Assembly (NCBI RefSeq): GCF_014650455.1
Contig: NZ_BMUZ01000009.1
Span: 124,001 to 188,000 of the forward strand
DNA: 64,000 bases
Direction of reading: 5' to 3'
Source of the DNA: Streptomyces xanthochromogenes
GTDB taxonomy: Bacteria; Actinomycetota; Actinomycetes; Streptomycetales; Streptomycetaceae
This document shows positions 25,635 to 35,300 of the stretch, piece after piece. The notes under the pieces are model-generated. The model was not told the origin of the DNA and ran no database searches. It saw nothing but the letters and a program-made list of their open reading frames with translations. Numbering within the stretch: position 1 is the first letter of the stretch; every line of letters begins with the position of its first letter. The translations under genes were made by a program, and so were the position numbers.

Positions 25635-26755
25635 ATGGCCGAGCCGGTGCGCGTGCGAAGACTGACCGATCAGGAGGGGCAGCGGCTGCAGCAGATCGTG
25701 CGGCGAGGCAGCACCAGTTCGGTGCGCTACCGGCGCGCGATGATGCTGCTGGCCTCGGCCGGCGGGAACCGGGTCCCAGTGATTGCCCAACTGGTGCGGG
25801 CCGACGAGGACACCGTCCGCGACGTAATCCACCGGTTCAACGAGATCGGACTGGCCTGCCTTAACCCTCGGTGGGCGGGAGGCCGTCCCCGCCTGCTCAG
25901 TCCTGACGACGAGGACTTCGTCGTCCAGACGGCCACCACCCGCCCGACCAAGCTCGGCCAGCCCTTTACCCGTTGGTCCCTCCGCAAACTCGCCGCCTAC
26001 CTGCGCCGCGTCCACGGACGCGTGATCCGGATCGGCCGCGAGGCGTTACGGTGCCTGCTCGTCCGCCGCGGCGTCACTTTCCAGCGGACCAAGACCTGGA
26101 AGGAGTCGCCAGACCCCGCCCGCGACACGAAGCTGGACCGGATCGAGCACGTCCTGGAGCACTTCCCAAACCGCGTGTTCGCGTTCGACGAATTCGGCCC
26201 GCTCGGCATCCGGCCCACCCGCGGATCATGCTGGGCCGCGCAGGGCCGACCCGAGCGGCACCCCGCGACTTACCACCGCACCCACGGTGTTCGCTACTTC
26301 CACGGCTGCTACTCCGTCGGCGACGACACCCTGTGGGGTGTCAACCGCCGTAAAAAGGGCGCTTCGAACACTCTGGCCGCGCTCCGATCGATCCGCGCGG
26401 CTCGCCCGGACGGCGCCCCGATCTACGTCATCCTGGACAACGTGTCCGCCCACAAGGGCGAGATGATCCGGCAATGGGCGATAAAGAACCGCGTCGAACT
26501 GTGCTTCACCCCAACCTACGCCTCCTGGGCCAACCCGATCGAGGCCCATTTCGGGCCGCTGCGGCAGTTCACCGTCGCCAACTCGAACACCCCAACCACA
26601 CCGTCCAGACACGCGAGCTGCACCGCTACCTGCGCTGGCGCAACGCCAACGCCCGCCATCGCGACGTCCTCGCCGCCGAACGCAAGGAACGCGCCCGCAT
26701 CCGCAGCGAGAAAGGCATTCGGTGGGGCGGCCGCTCACTCGTCGACGCAGCCTGA
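25635..26755 (+). pseudogene. IS630-family transposase, frameshifted near the C-terminus
   Basis: Starting at ATG 25635, the frame has an N-terminal HTH region (RVPVIAQLVRADEDTVRDVIHRF) and a DDE domain with FAFDEFGPLG (about 182), VILDNVSAHKG (about 267) and ANPIEAHFGPLRQF (about 302). After 26586-26590 the family-like C-terminus (HTVQTRELHRYLRWRNANA to RWGGRSLVDAA) continues in the -1 frame to TGA 26753-26755, so one base appears to have been lost. In the original frame translation runs on past the right terminal repeat to 26906. The catalytic triad is upstream of the shift, so some activity cannot be excluded. Confidence 0.85.
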
Positions 26756-26796
26756 CCCCAAGCCGGTGAACCTATGCGGTCAGGGCACTAGCGGGG

Positions 26797-26936
26797 GTGA
26801 AGGTTGCGACAATGGGTTCGATGGCCGGGTACAACAGGGAGAAGTCCCCACACTGGGCCTCCCAGGGCGGCAGGTGCGACACCCGCGAGATCGTCCTTGG
26901 GCGTGACGGCACCGACGTGAAGAGGGAAGCATGCTC
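26797..26936 (+). pseudogene. HNH endonuclease-like fragment (N-terminal part)
   Basis: The frame reads GSMAGYNREKSPHWASQG then GRCDTREIVLGRDGTDVKREA, matching the region that precedes the ADC...SGSW segment in small HNH nucleases. Similarity ends near 26936. It lies 8 bases right of the IS630-type element. The complementary middle segment lies on the other side of the IS, in the wrong order for simple interruption of one gene. Confidence 0.45.
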
Positions 26937-27433
26937 CCGGCAGCTCCTTCACACCCCCCGGGCGCGCCCGGGTCCCGGCCCCGGCGGACTGCGGGCACGG
27001 CCGCCGACGGGGACGGCTTCCCGTCACCCGCGGTGGGGCCGCCCACCGATGCGGAGCACCGGACGCTCCGAAAATGATCGCGGCTGCCAAACAGCCTGCG
27101 CCCCAGCTGAACTGACGGCCCACCATCACCCCGTTTCCAACGAGCTGATACCCCGAACCCCGGGCAATCCGCCCGGGAGTCCACCCAGCCAGCCGACAGA
27201 TCCATGTGCATGGCGTGGTGCCGCGCCATCCCCGCGGACATCAAGCACCCCCATCGCAGCCTCCCGGGCGGGGCCAGCACGGGTGCGCAGCTTCGGGTCG
27301 CAGACGGTGCCACTTGCGTAGCCCGGCTTGCTCGTTCTCGACGCGCGGTCTGTCGGTCGGCGTGAAGTGCGCCGTCACTCGCAGCTGCAGCGCCGGTATT
27401 CAAGGCGCGCTTGCCCATTGATGGGCATGACGC
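26937..27433. other. relic DNA right of the IS element
   Basis: This is about 500 bases without a credible gene. Frames are short, without ribosome-binding sites or family resemblance. The sequence is compositionally ordinary high-GC DNA. Confidence 0.5.
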
Positions 27434-27467
27434 GGCCCCGCCGCGGTGTAGACGTCCGGGCGGGGCC
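27434..27467 (-). terminator. terminator of the FG-GAP/B-lectin gene
   Basis: GGCCCCGCC (27434-27442) pairs perfectly with GGCGGGGCC (27459-27467) around a 16-base loop. It is 20 bases beyond the stop of the minus-strand gene at 27487. Confidence 0.75.
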
Positions 27468-27486
27468 GTGGCACTGATTGGTGGAT

Positions 27487-30400
27487 CTAGTTGTAGGGCC
27501 TGAGGATGGTGTTGGCTTCGTAGTGCCAATTGGCTGGGGTGTTGAACGTGTAGCCGGGGGCGGCGCCGTTGAGGGTGCCGTCGGGCTTGGTGGTCCAGGT
27601 GAACATGCGGCTGATGCCGTCGCTGTAGCCGTACATGGCGCCGACGTCGTCGCGGCCGTCGCCGTTGAAGTCGCCGGTGGTGATCATCATGTGGTTGTGG
27701 TCCCAGTTGCCGGGGGCGGACTTCCAGGCCTGGGTGGGGGTGTTGAACTTGCCGTCGCGGGTGCTGGTGGCGACCAGGGTGTGCATGGCGTCGCTGCCGT
27801 CGGAGTAGTCGTACCAGGTGATGATGTCGTCGATGCCGTCGCCGTTGAAGTCGCCGGCCTGGAGGTAGGTGCGGTTCCAGTCGCCCCAGGAGGTGATGGT
27901 GCTGCCCCAGGAGGTGAGGTCCGGCTGGAAGGCTCCGGTGGGGCCGGCGAGGAAGGTGTGCATCTTGAGGGTGCCGTCGTCGTATCCGTAGAGGGCGGCG
28001 ATGTCGTCGCGGCCGTCGCCGTTGAAGTCTCCTGTGACGACCTTGCTGTGTTTCACGTCCCACCAGCCGGCGGGCAGTGCGGTGCCTTCGAAGGGCGGGT
28101 TGAAGCCGCCGCGGACGTCGGCGGTGAGGGTGAACAGGCGGTCGGATCCGTCGGCGTAGGAGTACCAGATGGCGAGGTCGTCGCGGCCGTCGCCGTTGAA
28201 GTCGCCCGACTGGAGGCTCATGCTCTCGGAGTACCAGCTGCCCTTGGCGGAGGTGTAGGAGACGACGGGGGCCTCGAAGCCACCGTCGGGCTTACCGAAG
28301 GCGGTGAAGACCCGCATCAGGCCGTCGCCGTAGTCGTAGGTCATCGCCGCGTCCCCGCGGCCGTCTCCGTTGTAGTCGCCGGTCGCGAACCGCATCTTGT
28401 TCACGTTCCAGCTGCCGATGCCCGAACTGTAGGAACCGAACGGGGCGTTGAAGGTGCCGTCCGAGTTCGTCAGGAACGACTGGAACGCGGCGTGCCCGTC
28501 ACTGTAGGTGTACCAGGACGCCATGTCGCTGCGCCCGTCGCCGTTGTAGTCGTGGCGGATCGCGGTGCCGCTGGACCACAGGGCCTGGCCCTTGGCGTTG
28601 TCGATGATGAGGTTGCCGCGGTCCTGGAGCATGACGTAGCCGTCGGCCAGGTGCTCGGGCTTGCCGATGGTGGCCTGGTTGGTGCTCCACAGAGAGGTGG
28701 AGTCGTCGGCGGCCTTGTTGACGGTGATGTTGCCGTCGTTCTGGACGAGGGCGGTGGCGCCCGGGTTTCCGCCGGTGTTGGACGCCCAGATCACCGTGTT
28801 GGCGTTCGAGGTGATGACCAGGTTACCGTCGGCCTGCATGGTCAACTTCGCCGAGTTCGAGGCGACGGACTGGCCGGAGGTGAGGCGGGTACCGGGGGTG
28901 ATGCGACGGCCGCCGATGGAGCCGTCGATGGTGAACGGCTGCCCGAAGCCGGTGAGAGCGTTGCCGGTGACCTGGCCGGGCCAGCCGGTCACGGTGTTGT
29001 CGGCCTTGCGGCCCCACAGATCGGCGATGCCGTCGCCATCGAAGTCGCCGGAGGAGCCGAGGGTCGGATAGGCAGCTTGCGGTAGTGCCAGGTTACCGAT
29101 CTTCGTGCGGTGCCCGTCAACACCCCATGTCGCATAGTTCACGACGGCGTTGGGGTCGAGAGGATCGGCTTCGCCGTAGGCGCGGTAGAGCTCTCCGCTG
29201 CTGTTCTTGCGCATCAGCAGGTCGGGGCGGCCGTCTTTGTTGAGGTCGCCTGGTGCGACGAGGGTGTACTGGTCCCAGTCGTTTCCGCCAACAGGAATGG
29301 GGTGGGTGCGGACGGTGTCGAGGTTCTGGGTTCGGTTGCCGTAGTACACCCAGAGTTGCTTGCCCTGCTTGACGAGCAGGTCGGGCATGAGGTCCTTGTT
29401 GAAGTCACCGCTCAGGACCTGCTCGGCGTCCGACCAGTGGTCATCGCCTGTCCAGCCGGGAGTCTGGCGGCACTTGGGCGGGATCACGCCTGGTTTGGGG
29501 CAGGCGACCTTGAGGGTTCTGACGTCCTCGTCCTGGGGGTTGATGACCCCGCGGCCGTTGTTCGGGTACATCCGCAGGGTGTTCTTGCCGGACTCGCTGT
29601 TGCGCTCCAGGGCGATGAGGTCGTTCTTGTCGTCCTCGTTCCAGTCGTCGCTGGCGGTCACTTGCTGCCCGGGGAAAGCTCCGCCCCCGTTGGCGGCGAC
29701 GGAGAATTCCTTGTTGCCGTGGCCGGCGTACGTCAGGAGGGTGCCGTTGGAGTCGACGCTCCAGATGTCCTTGAACGTGTCTCCGTTGAGGTCGCCGGGC
29801 TGGTCCCGCGCCTGGTTGCGGTCGGCGTAGTACAGGTAGCTGGCGGTGTCGGAGCGATTGCCCGCCTTGTCGACACTGAAGGCATAGACGAGGTGGGGCC
29901 CGGCATTCGGCGGTGAGGCCTCGGTGGTCCAGGCGCTGCCGACCTGGGCGACGTTGACACGAGGGTCGGTGTCGGTCCACCAGTGGTAGGCCACCACGTC
30001 CTTCACGCCGTTGGGGCCGAAGGTGAAGTGACCGTCGTCGTTCACATTGCCGTTGGGCTCGTCAGGCCAACCGGCGTCACCGTTGGGGAACACGGTCGAG
30101 GTGATCGTGGGGGGCTGGCTGGGGCGTTCTCGGTCCACGGAGAACTTGCAGGTTTTGGTCCAGTCCGAGGTCGCGTTGTCCTGGTCTCGGGTCTGCACCT
30201 TCCAGGTGTAGGTGCCACTGGGAACGGCCTCGCCGGGAAGGACCACGGAGGCGTAGCGGTTGTTGAGCGCAGGGATCTCGGTGTCGACCACCGCCTTCGT
30301 TACGCCCTGTTTGAAGACCTGGAAGTGCGCCTTGAGGTTGCCCTTGTCCTTGTCCTTGACCTGCGCGGACAGGCTGATGGGGGTGTTGCCAATGGTGCCA

Positions 30401-31968
30401 CCTGCGTCGCAGCTGGTCGCCGGGCTGGTGGTGAGGTTGTAGGGCGTCTGGGGCGGGTTGTTGTACTGCACCTCCAGTACGGCTGTCTTCTGGTCGAATT
30501 TTTTCCACTGGTACTCGTCGGTCTCGCTCTCCGGGAACAGGCCCAAGGTGAGGCTTGTCTCGTTGGCTGCCGCACTGGCTCGCATCGCGGATGTGGCGTC
30601 GTACTCCAGGTTGCCTGCCGGGCACCGCGTGGAGTTCCAGCCCTTGGATTCCTTGGACCGGGACAGCTCACCGCCGATCTTCTTCGGCTCGTTGTTCCAG
30701 GTCGTAGCGGGCGAGATGTCTCCGGTACGGAACAACAGGGCCGGCGCGTCATCGCAGGACCAGGACCACACATTGCGCAGCCGGAAGGTGGCCTTCTGGA
30801 TCTGCGCGCCGCTCACGTAGGTGGTGTCGACGCGGAAGTATGAGTGTGAGGTGCCGTTGGTGTCGCTCTCATGACCGACGCGCACGACTTCATTGGCGTT
30901 CCAGTACGAGGTGTTGGGGTAGCGGTCGTAGACGCGGGTCCAGCTCCACTTCTGCCGGTCTCCCCAGCCCCAGGTCGGGTCGATGTACACCGGGTAGGTG
31001 GTGTCGGATCCGGTGAGCAGCTTCTGGTCCGGCGTGATGTCCAGCTTGCCACCGCTGATCTCGGTACCCATCTGGGCGTCCTTGGCTCCGGCGCCGGGTT
31101 CGAAGCTGTCGGCGGGTGCGCTGGCGGCCTCCCCTGCGGCCAGCGCACGCTTGGCCAGCGGGGCCGCAGCGGGAGTCGGGGGGTTCTTCGGGGTGCTGGA
31201 GTCCCACATCAGCGGGGCGGGGCTCGTGAACACCGTCTGCCCGGACGGGTCCGTTGCGACCAGCGACTTGGTCTCGTCGTCCTTGGCGATGTCCAGGCCG
31301 ACGGTGTTCGTGGCGAACTGCAGCTGGGCCAGTTCCGGGTTCTTCGCCGCCTCTGCCGTCTTGACCACCAGCAGCTGCGAGAATCCCTCGATGTCGGCCT
31401 TCAGTTGCAGGTCCACCCCGGCCAACACCTCCGGGTAGGTTGCCACGTTGCCGTTCAGGGTGGGCTTGGGCAGCGGCTTGGCCCAGGACAGCGTCAGCGT
31501 TCGGCCGTCCTTGGCGCCCGAGAGCATCGGCCCGGTGCCGCCACCGGAGAACTTCACCGCGACCGTCGAGGCCTTCGGCACCACGGATCCGTCCGACGCG
31601 AACACGAGCGTGGGGTCCGTCGCCACCCACGCCCCGTCCCGCCACACCCGCACCGCCTGGCCGTACTGGCGCACCATGAACGAACCATCGGGCTGGGCCC
31701 ACGTGTCCGTGGCCTCGGTACGCGCCGACGTCAGCTCATAAGGCTGGCCGGACGACTTGGCCTGTTGCAGCGCGTACTCCTCCCTGGTCACAACACCACG
31801 TGCCACCGGATCCGGTTCTGCCGCTGCAAGGGGCGCGACCGTGTGCGGGGCCGCTGCTGCCGGCAGCGCCACCACAGCGGGGGCAACGACCGCCGCAGCG
31901 AGGAGCGCGGACGCGGCACGTATACGCGAGTGGTATCTCGGCCAGATTCTGGCTTGTCGCCTGTACAC
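27487..31968 (-). CDS. secreted DNRLRE-type / FG-GAP repeat / B-lectin protein, Rhs-locus partner
   Basis: This protein of about 1493 residues has a signal peptide (AASALLAAAVVAPAVVALPA). A DNRLRE-like beta domain lies at about 325-500 (YPVYIDPTWGWGD, YSYFRV-like strands), and a fibronectin-like region at about 510-620. FG-GAP/VCBS repeats with DLNGD, DFNKD or DFNGDGRDD motifs run about 720-1020 and 1150-1490, flanking a D-mannose-type B-lectin domain (about 1025-1150, LTMQADGNLVI and WASNTGGN). The parts suggest a large extracellular binding protein. It is divergent from the Rhs toxin gene, a common pairing in streptomycetes. GTG 31968 is chosen because GGAAAGG is 9 bases upstream; ATG 31977 would abut it. 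Confidence 0.8.
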   Translation of the reverse strand: MYRRQARIWPRYHSRIRAASALLAAAVVAPAVVALPAAAAPHTVAPLAAAEPDPVARGVVTREEYALQQAKSSGQPYELTSARTEATDTWAQPDGSFMVRQYGQAVRVWRDGAWVATDPTLVFASDGSVVPKASTVAVKFSGGGTGPMLSGAKDGRTLTLSWAKPLPKPTLNGNVATYPEVLAGVDLQLKADIEGFSQLLVVKTAEAAKNPELAQLQFATNTVGLDIAKDDETKSLVATDPSGQTVFTSPAPLMWDSSTPKNPPTPAAAPLAKRALAAGEAASAPADSFEPGAGAKDAQMGTEISGGKLDITPDQKLLTGSDTTYPVYIDPTWGWGDRQKWSWTRVYDRYPNTSYWNANEVVRVGHESDTNGTSHSYFRVDTTYVSGAQIQKATFRLRNVWSWSCDDAPALLFRTGDISPATTWNNEPKKIGGELSRSKESKGWNSTRCPAGNLEYDATSAMRASAAANETSLTLGLFPESETDEYQWKKFDQKTAVLEVQYNNPPQTPYNLTTSPATSCDAGGTIGNTPISLSAQVKDKDKGNLKAHFQVFKQGVTKAVVDTEIPALNNRYASVVLPGEAVPSGTYTWKVQTRDQDNATSDWTKTCKFSVDRERPSQPPTITSTVFPNGDAGWPDEPNGNVNDDGHFTFGPNGVKDVVAYHWWTDTDPRVNVAQVGSAWTTEASPPNAGPHLVYAFSVDKAGNRSDTASYLYYADRNQARDQPGDLNGDTFKDIWSVDSNGTLLTYAGHGNKEFSVAANGGGAFPGQQVTASDDWNEDDKNDLIALERNSESGKNTLRMYPNNGRGVINPQDEDVRTLKVACPKPGVIPPKCRQTPGWTGDDHWSDAEQVLSGDFNKDLMPDLLVKQGKQLWVYYGNRTQNLDTVRTHPIPVGGNDWDQYTLVAPGDLNKDGRPDLLMRKNSSGELYRAYGEADPLDPNAVVNYATWGVDGHRTKIGNLALPQAAYPTLGSSGDFDGDGIADLWGRKADNTVTGWPGQVTGNALTGFGQPFTIDGSIGGRRITPGTRLTSGQSVASNSAKLTMQADGNLVITSNANTVIWASNTGGNPGATALVQNDGNITVNKAADDSTSLWSTNQATIGKPEHLADGYVMLQDRGNLIIDNAKGQALWSSGTAIRHDYNGDGRSDMASWYTYSDGHAAFQSFLTNSDGTFNAPFGSYSSGIGSWNVNKMRFATGDYNGDGRGDAAMTYDYGDGLMRVFTAFGKPDGGFEAPVVSYTSAKGSWYSESMSLQSGDFNGDGRDDLAIWYSYADGSDRLFTLTADVRGGFNPPFEGTALPAGWWDVKHSKVVTGDFNGDGRDDIAALYGYDDGTLKMHTFLAGPTGAFQPDLTSWGSTITSWGDWNRTYLQAGDFNGDGIDDIITWYDYSDGSDAMHTLVATSTRDGKFNTPTQAWKSAPGNWDHNHMMITTGDFNGDGRDDVGAMYGYSDGISRMFTWTTKPDGTLNGAAPGYTFNTPANWHYEANTILRPYN

Positions 31969-32324
31969 CTCATCCATCCTTTCCGAGGAGAGCAAATTGA
32001 AGGCGACTCTATAGGGCCGGAATCAACTGCCGAGACGGGCCACCAACTTCCGATCTCGCCACATTGCCTCCACATCAACAAACGCCCACACTTGTGACTG
32101 TTCACCTCAAATTGGACGCACAGGTATCTCTTAGGTTTCAAACCATCAACCCTCTTGACCTGCACCATCATCGAGATGTAAAGATGATGTAAGCGGGCGG
32201 GCATGGGCTCCAGCGGCGCTACCCTATTCTTTTTCCTCTGCCCGTAAAAACGGTAAGTTGACAGCTTATTTACACGGCTTGGTACGCTCCGGCGATCATT
32301 TTTAGGATGCGCAAGGGGTGGGAC
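31969..32324. promoter_or_regulatory. divergent promoter region of the Rhs locus
   Basis: For the Rhs gene, TTGACA (32258-32263) and TACGCT (32283-32288) are 19 bases apart, giving a short leader and AAGGGG (32313-32318) before GTG 32325. For the minus-strand gene, a TATAGA (complement of 32008-32013) could be a -10, but no clear -35 is seen. The region is notably richer in A/T than surrounding DNA, with an ATCATCTTTACATC-like tract near 32180. Confidence 0.55.
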
Positions 32325-35300
32325 GTGAGCCGTTTCGGCATGCGCGCACTGGCCGTTTCTGCGGCCGCTGCAATCATGGTGGGGGTGCTGCCGACAATGT
32401 CGGTAGCACAAGGGAAGGATCCCGGTCTACCGGGGCTCAAACAGCCGAGAGCTGTGCCAGTGGAGAGGGCGCAGCCGGGCGGGATGAAGCGGAAGGACGC
32501 CGCGGCCACGCCGTGGAAGAAGCCCGAGGTGACCTGGCCGTCTGCTGGCACCGCCGAGGTTGATCTCGCCCCCGGGGGTGCGGATGCGAAGCGTGATCTC
32601 CGGTCTGCCGAACGGCCAACGGCCAAGAAGAGAGCAGGCTCTCTGCCGGTTTCCGTCACGACCGGTACGGGCAGCCAAGGCTTCAACCAGACAGACCCAG
32701 CCAAGGTGCAGGTCCGGATCGCAGACCGTGCGGCGGCGCAAAAGGCCGGTGTCAATGGGCTGCTTCTGTCCGTCAGCCGGACTGACAACAGCACCAGGCC
32801 CGGCTCGACGCAGGTCGAGGTGGACTACACGGCTTTCAAGGGCGCATACGGGGGCGACTGGGCGTCCCGCCTTCGCCTGGTCGAGCTCCCGGCCTGTGCT
32901 CTCACCACGCCCGACGAGGCCAAGTGCCGCGTCGGCACGCCGCTGGTGACGACTAACAACACCAAGGCCAACACACTCTCCGCCAACGTCGGTTTGGCAG
33001 GCGCCGCACCGATGTTCGCCCGCAGCGCGGCCAGCGGTGCGACAGTGCTCGCTGCCACCGCGGGCAGCTCTGGCGGCTCCGGCGACTACAAAGCCACTCC
33101 GCTGGCGGCTTCCGGGGCCTGGAGCGCCGGTGGGTCGGGCGGAGCCTTCAACTGGTCCTACCCGATCAGCGTGCCGTCGGTCCCTGGGAGCCTCCTGCCC
33201 GCACTGGGTCTGAACTACAGCTCCCAGGCCGTCGACGGTAAGACCGCCGCGTCAAACAGTCAGTCCGGCTGGCTCGGTGACGGCTGGTCGATGGAACCCG
33301 GCTTCATCGAGCGTCGCTACAAGCCGTGCGTCGATGACAAGACCGGCAGCACCAACACCAGCAAGGTCGGCGACCAGTGCTGGTACAACGACAACGCCAC
33401 GCTGTCACTCAACGGCAAGAACACCGAGCTGGTCTACGACAAGACCACCGGCTGGCATCCCGCTGACGACTCGGGCGAGAAGGTCGAGAAGCTCACCGGC
33501 GCCGACAACGGCGACAAGGGCACGGCCGGAGCCAACGGCGAAGGAGGGGCGGGCGAGCACTGGAAGATCACCACGCCCGACGGCACCCAGTACTTCTTCG
33601 GCCTGAACAAGCTCCCCGGCTGGCGGGCTGACAATCCCGATACCAAGGACAAGGTCGACCCCGATCCGGTCACCAACTCCACCTGGACGGTGCCTGTCTT
33701 CGGCAACCAGTCCGGTGAACCCTGCTACAACGCTTCCTTCGCCTCCGCCTGGTGCCAGCAGGCATGGCGCTGGCAGCTCGACTACGTCGTCGACCTGCAC
33801 GGCAATGCCATGTCCTACTACTGGAACACCGAGACCAACAACTACGGCCGCAACGTCACCGAGAGTACCGGCAAGGCCACGCGCACCTCGTACGTACGGG
33901 GCGGATGGCTCGACCACATCGACTACGGCCTGCGCTCCGACAGCGTCTACACGGCCAAAGCCATGGGCCAGGTCAAGTTTGATGTCGACGAACGCTGCCT
34001 CACCACATGCGGCTCCTTTGACGAGGCCAATCGGCTGAACTGGCCGGACGTCCCCTTCGACCTGTACTGCAAGGACGGTGCCACTGAGTGCGAGGGCCAG
34101 TTCTCGCCGACATTCTGGACACGTAAGCGGCTCACCAACATCACCACACGGGTTCTGAGCGGGGGCGCCTACAGCGATGTCGACTCCTGGGCCCTTGATC
34201 AGAACTTTGCCACTGATGCCGGAGACGGCATCTCGTATCCGATGTGGCTGAAGTCCATCAAACGAACGGGCAAGGCCGGCGGCAACACCACGCCTGTGCC
34301 GCCCGTGACCTTCATCGGTCAAGGCAAGCCCAACCGGGTCGACAAGACCGGTGACGGCCTGGCCCCGTACATCCGGCTGCGCATGTCGCAGATCACCACG
34401 GAGTCGGGTGCCACCATCGGCGTCGACTACCTCGACTCCGACTGCACCGCTGCCACTCTTCCGCCCGCAGACGGCACGAACACCACCCGCTGCTTCCCCG
34501 TGAAGTGGCACTTCGAAAACGAGAACGCCAAGCAGGACTGGTTCAACTCCTACGTCGTCCAGCGCGTCATCGAAGGCGACAACCTGGCGACCACCCCGGA
34601 CACGGTGACCGAGTACAGCTATCTCGGTGGCGCCAAGTGGGCCAAGAGCACGGACGAGTTCACCAAACCGGAGGACCGCACGTTCTCGGTCGCCCGCGGC
34701 TACGAGCGGGTCCAGACCCGCAAGGGCGCCGGCAAGGAACAGCGGACGCTCACCGAGACCCGCTACTTCCGGGGTATCGACGGCGCCGCGGTGAAGGACT
34801 CCGCCGATGTCAGCGTGACCGACCGCGAGCAGTTCGCCGGCATGAAACGAGAGACCGCCACCTACAACGGCGACGGCGGGGACCTCGTCTCCGCCACCTC
34901 CTACACTCCCTGGCGCTCCGGCAGCACCACCAGCCGTACCCGCACCGGGCTGCCGGACCTGCAGGCTTTCCACACCGGGACCGAGAAGGAATCCACCCGC
35001 ACCACCGTCAGTGACGGCACTCGCACGACGGAGCTGATCCGTCACTACGACAGCTACGGAATGCCGGACACCGTCTCCCAAAGCGGCGATACCGGGAAGT
35101 CGGGTGACGAGCAGTGCACCACCACGACCTACGTGCGCAACACCGCAATATGGCTGCTGGACACCGTCTCACAGACCAAGACGGTCGCTCTGCCGTGCGA
35201 CAAGGCGGTCGGTGCAGCCAGCGACACCACCATCGACGACACCCGCACGTACTACGACAACCACACCGACGTGACCACAGCCCCAACCAAGGGCGACGTC

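Larger units (their letters stand above)
25186..26788 (+). mobile_element. IS630-type insertion sequence carrying an Imm53-family passenger
   Basis: Terminal inverted repeats of 26 bp (25186-25211 and 26763-26788) differ at one position. TA dinucleotides flank both ends (25184-25185 and 26789-26790), the target duplication of the IS630/Tc1 superfamily. Inside are an IS630 transposase with a frameshift and, divergently, an Imm53-family immunity pseudogene. At 1603 bp it is longer than single-gene IS630 elements because of the roughly 310-bp passenger. Confidence 0.9.

Noticed and set aside
26580..26595. Programmed -1 frameshift in the IS630 transposase
   Set aside because: No clear X-XXY-YYZ slippery heptamer or following structure is seen, and the Imm53 passenger also carries a disabling mutation, so decay is simpler.
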